A stretch of 64,000 nucleotides of DNA from assembly GCA_044870245.1 (NCBI GenBank), contig JBIOYR010000109.1:18224-82223 (forward strand). Direction: 5' to 3'. Below, one piece after another: positions 60,988 through 64,000 of this stretch. The notes beneath the pieces were generated by a model. It saw nothing but the letters and a program-made list of their open reading frames with translations. It was not told the DNA's origin and did no database searches. Each line of letters opens with the position of its first letter. The stretch's first letter is position 1. This DNA is from DATAFF01 sp044870245. GTDB taxonomy: Bacteria; Pseudomonadota; Alphaproteobacteria; Rhizobiales; Aestuariivirgaceae. The position numbers and the translations under genes were made by a program.

Positions 60988-61941
60988 ATGGCACGGTTCC
61001 TCCTCAAGCGGGTGGCGCTGTCGCTCATCACGCTGTGGCTGCTCAGCGTCATCGTGTTCACCGCCGGCCAGGTGCTGCCGGGCAATGTCGGTCGGGCGAT
61101 GCTGGGTCCCTTTGCCGACCAGCGCGCCGTCGATGCGCTCAATCACGAGATGGGGACCGACCGCCCCCTTCTCGTTCAATATGGCGACTGGATCAGCCGC
61201 TTCGTCCAGGGCGACATGGGACGGTCCTATGCATACCGCGCTCCGGTCGCGCCATTCGTCGCCAATGCTCTCGCCAATTCGGCAAAGCTTGCGGTGGTGG
61301 CGTTTCTGCTGGTCGTGCCGCTCAGCCTCGCCATGGGGGTGGTTGCGGCGCTCCATGCCGGGCGGCCGGTCGACCGCGTCATCATGGTGGCCGGCATGTC
61401 GGCGACCATCGTGCCGGAATTCGTTTCCGGCATCATTCTCATCCTGATCTTCGGCGTCTGGCTGAGATGGCTGCCGATCTCGGCGACCTGGCCGCCAGGC
61501 GCGGGCTTCTTCCGCCAGCTCTATCATTTGCTCCTGCCGGCCATTCCGCTGGTGCTGATCCTGTTCGGCTATATCGCGCGGATGGCGCGGGCCGGCACGC
61601 TCGAGGCGCTCGATGCCGACTATACGCGCACGGCGGTGCTGAAAGGGCTGCCGCAAAGCACGGTGCTGTGGCGGCACGTGCTGCGCAATGCGCTGCTGCC
61701 GACCGTGAGCGTGATCGCCACTCAGACGGCCTATCTGATCGGCGGCCTCGTGGTGATCGAGACGCTGTTTCACTATCAGGGCATCGGCAGCCTGATCTTT
61801 CTCGCTGCCAACAAGAAAGACTTTCCGATGCTCGAGGCCGGCGTGCTGGTGGTCGGCTGCGTGTTCGCGGTCGCATCGCTGCTCGCGGATCTCATCTATT
61901 CCTGGCTCAACCCGCGCATCCGCTTCGGGACGGCGGAATGA
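60988..61941 (+). CDS. ABC transporter permease, DppB/OppB type
   Basis: The 317-residue permease has six spans. The N-terminal LLKRVALSLITLWLLSVIVF and the long first periplasmic loop, with TDRPLLVQYGDW and GDMGRSYAYRAPV, mark the DppB family; the EAA-type loop is YTRTAVLKGLPQSTVLWRHVL. It lies 22 bp after the binding-protein gene and overlaps the next permease by four bases. Confidence 0.92.
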   Translation: MARFLLKRVALSLITLWLLSVIVFTAGQVLPGNVGRAMLGPFADQRAVDALNHEMGTDRPLLVQYGDWISRFVQGDMGRSYAYRAPVAPFVANALANSAKLAVVAFLLVVPLSLAMGVVAALHAGRPVDRVIMVAGMSATIVPEFVSGIILILIFGVWLRWLPISATWPPGAGFFRQLYHLLLPAIPLVLILFGYIARMARAGTLEALDADYTRTAVLKGLPQSTVLWRHVLRNALLPTVSVIATQTAYLIGGLVVIETLFHYQGIGSLIFLAANKKDFPMLEAGVLVVGCVFAVASLLADLIYSWLNPRIRFGTAE

Positions 61942-62822
61942 GCGACGCCTCGGCTGCACCAAGCTCGGTCGCCGCCCCCGAAATCACCGTGGCGCAGGAA
62001 CGGCGCGAACGCTTGGGCCAGCTGCTGTCGTCGCCAACCTTCCTCACCGGGGCGGCCATTGTCGTCTTCTGGGGAGCCTGCGCCATCTTCGGCCATGCAC
62101 TCGTTCCCTATGATCCGTTGGCGGACGACATGCTGAACACGCTGCTGCCGCCGTCGCGCGAGCATCCGTTCGGCACCGATCAGCTCGGCCGCGACGTGTT
62201 CTCGCGGGTGATCACCGGGTCGCGCGACATTCTCACCGTGGCACCGCTCGCGACCCTGCTCGGGACGCTGGGCGGCACGGTGCTCGGGCTGGCTATGGGT
62301 TATTCGCGCGGGCTTGTCGACGAGGTGCTGAGCCGGATCGTCGATGCGCTGCTGGCGCTGCCGACGGTGATCGTCGCATTGCTGGCGCTAGTGGCGCTCG
62401 GCACCTCCAAGCTCACGGTGGTGCTGGTCATCGCCTTCGGCTTCACGCCGATCATTGCCCGAACCGTCAGGGCGGCGGTGCTTGCCGAGCGCGAGCTCGA
62501 CTATGTGGCGGCGGCAAAGCTCAGGCTGGAAGGGCCGCTCCACATCATGTTCGTCGAGATCCTGCCCAATGTCGCGCCGCCGATTCTGGTCGAGACGACG
62601 GTGCGGCTCGGCTACGCCATCTTCACCGTCGCCACATTGAGCTTCATCGGCTTCGGCATTCAGCCGCCATCGCCCGATTGGGGACTGTCGATCTCGGCCA
62701 ATTACGGGCTGATCGGCGGCGGTTATTGGTGGACAGTGCTGTTCGACGGGCTTGCGATCGCATCGCTGGTGATCGGCGTCAATCTCATCGCCGACGGGAT
62801 CGAGAGCGTGGTCAATGGCTGA
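61938..62822 (+). CDS. ABC transporter permease, DppC/OppC type
   Basis: The 294-residue permease starts at ATG 61938 within the upstream stop. The N-terminal HPFGTDQLGRDVFSRVITGSRD and the EAA-like loop YVAAAKLRLEGPLHIMFVEILPN are DppC hallmarks. Six spans. It overlaps the ATPase gene by eight bases. Confidence 0.92.
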   Translation: MSDASAAPSSVAAPEITVAQERRERLGQLLSSPTFLTGAAIVVFWGACAIFGHALVPYDPLADDMLNTLLPPSREHPFGTDQLGRDVFSRVITGSRDILTVAPLATLLGTLGGTVLGLAMGYSRGLVDEVLSRIVDALLALPTVIVALLALVALGTSKLTVVLVIAFGFTPIIARTVRAAVLAERELDYVAAAKLRLEGPLHIMFVEILPNVAPPILVETTVRLGYAIFTVATLSFIGFGIQPPSPDWGLSISANYGLIGGGYWWTVLFDGLAIASLVIGVNLIADGIESVVNG

Positions 62823-64000
62823 GAACGCGCTTGCCTTCACATCGGTCGATGTCGCCTATCGAATTCGCGGCACGGAGCGAACGGTGCTGCGCGGTCTCAC
62901 CTTCCACATCAAACGGGGCGAGGCCTATGGGCTGGTCGGCGAATCGGGTTGCGGCAAGTCGACCGCCGCCTTTGCGGCAGTGCGCTATCTGCCGCGCAAC
63001 GGTGCGGTGACGTCGGGACGCATCGAGGTCAATGGGCAGGATCTGATGAGCAAGGGGGCGCGGGCGCTCAGATCGCTGCGCCAGACCACGGTGGCGATGG
63101 TCTATCAGGACCCCGGCCGCGCCCTCAATCCGTCAATCCGGATCGGTCGGCAAATTGCCGAGATCTTCGAGCTCGAGGGCCTGGCGCGCGGGCCGGCGAT
63201 GACGCGCAGCGCCGAGATGCTCGACCGGGTGCGTATCTCCGATCCGCGGCGGGTGATGGAGCGCTATCCACATCAGCTGTCGGGCGGAATGCAACAGCGG
63301 GTGGCGATCGCCATGGCGCTGGCGCGTGATCCGGCGCTGCTCATTCTCGACGAGCCGACCACGGGCCTCGATGTGACGGTCGAGGCGGAGGTGCTCGATC
63401 TCATCGAGAAGCTTCGCATCGAGTTCGACACGGCCATTCTGTTCATCAGCCACAATCTGGCGATCGTGGCGCGGCTGTGCGAGCGCACCGGCGTGCTCTA
63501 TGCCGGGCGGCTGGTGGAGGAGGGGCCGACGCTGAGCCTCTTCGAAACGCCGCGTCATCCCTACACGGTCGGGCTGCTGCGGTGCCTGCCACGGCCGGAA
63601 CGGCGCAAGGGCACGGCGCGGCTCGACACCATCCCGGGCTTTCCACCCGCCCCTGGAGCGGCGCCGCCGGGCTGCATCTTCACGGCGCGCTGTGCGCTTG
63701 CCACCGAGCGCTGCCGGCTCGAGGAGCCGGCGCTCATCGATATCGGGGGACGGTTCAGCCGGTGCCACTATCACGAGCTCGCCGGCAATCTGCCGCGGAC
63801 TGAGCCGGCGCAGGCAGCTGCTCCGGAGGAAGCTTCCGCCCGCCCGATCCTCAGGATCGAGAATCTGAGCAAGACCTACCGGGTCGGCGACCATGCGCTG
63901 ACGGCATTGCGCGACGTCACGCTCGATCTTCATCATGGGGAGACGCTGGGGCTGGTCGGCGAGTCGGGGAGCGGCAAGACGACGCTGGCGCGCTCGCTGC
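62815..64000 (+). CDS. fused double ABC ATPase, DppD-DppF type (truncated by window end)
   Basis: The open frame starts at ATG 62815 and runs off the right edge after 395 codons. The first nucleotide-binding domain is complete: Walker A GESGCGKS (42-49), signature LSGGMQQR (155-162), Walker B LLILDEP (175-181) and the oligopeptide C-terminal cysteine cluster (GCIFTARCALATERC). The second domain begins around residue 345 and reaches its Walker A GESGSGKT (382-389) at the edge. Fused ATPases of this type power dipeptide, glutathione (GsiA) or related transporters. Confidence 0.92.
   Translation, partial: MAENALAFTSVDVAYRIRGTERTVLRGLTFHIKRGEAYGLVGESGCGKSTAAFAAVRYLPRNGAVTSGRIEVNGQDLMSKGARALRSLRQTTVAMVYQDPGRALNPSIRIGRQIAEIFELEGLARGPAMTRSAEMLDRVRISDPRRVMERYPHQLSGGMQQRVAIAMALARDPALLILDEPTTGLDVTVEAEVLDLIEKLRIEFDTAILFISHNLAIVARLCERTGVLYAGRLVEEGPTLSLFETPRHPYTVGLLRCLPRPERRKGTARLDTIPGFPPAPGAAPPGCIFTARCALATERCRLEEPALIDIGGRFSRCHYHELAGNLPRTEPAQAAAPEEASARPILRIENLSKTYRVGDHALTALRDVTLDLHHGETLGLVGESGSGKTTLARSL

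Noticed and set aside
59436..61142. 568-codon minus-strand frame opposite the Tat-exported binding protein
   Set aside because: Shadow of the plus-strand ABC genes.

Overview
The window reads as a chromosomal segment of an alphaproteobacterium of the order Hyphomicrobiales (Rhizobiales). By eye it is about 62-70% G+C, coding-dense, with many 4-bp ATGA/GTGA overlaps. The order aroA-cmk-rpsA-sppA-ihfB-lapA-trpF-trpB-trpA-accD-folC facing trxA, and next to a DivL-type kinase, a TsaE-AmgK fusion and a MurU-type nucleotidyltransferase, is characteristic of that order. So are a class I lysyl-tRNA synthetase and a CP4-like class II EPSP synthase. No phage, transposase, CRISPR array or rRNA was seen.

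Layout. 1-7.8 kb: pyrF, lysK, then a plus-strand run of a DivL-like kinase (Tyr in place of the phospho-His), tsaE-amgK, murU and trxA. The usual addB-addA pair is missing between murU and trxA. 7.8-19.5 kb: a long minus-strand housekeeping run, aroA to folC, with an ornithine cyclodeaminase-family gene between lapA and trpF. 19.6-20.2 kb: a FYDLN zinc-ribbon acidic protein and tRNA-Ala(GGC). 20.2-32 kb: a lower-G+C block starting at the 3' end of that tRNA: arfB, a cbb3 oxidase cluster (ccoN-O-Q-P, two small membrane proteins, DUF2189, ccoI, ccoS) and a 1128-residue SAM/cyclase/ATPase/TPR protein.

32-48 kb: what looks like a micro-oxic FixJ/FixK regulon. A FixJ-type regulator and a FixK-type Crp/Fnr regulator (E-x2-SR recognition helix, no Fe-S cysteines) sit in the middle. 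Five TTGA-N6-TCAA boxes, each followed after 21-24 nt by a -10-like hexamer, precede ccoN, a DUF3141/PhaC-like-Pta-AckA-FabI operon, a coiled-coil membrane protein, a membrane protein-HlyD pair, and ppk2. A weaker box precedes a hypothetical-SulP pair. I infer that these genes pair high-affinity respiration with acyl-phosphate and polyphosphate energy metabolism under low oxygen.

48-64 kb: metabolic and transport genes. These are a GH13 alpha-glucosidase, dgoA-dgoK, a HisD paralogue with two altered zinc-ligand positions, DUF2277, a DAO-family FAD oxidoreductase, a glycine-betaine-type ABC system, an HPP-family protein, and a dipeptide-type ABC operon (Tat-exported binding protein, two permeases and a fused double ATPase cut by the window end).
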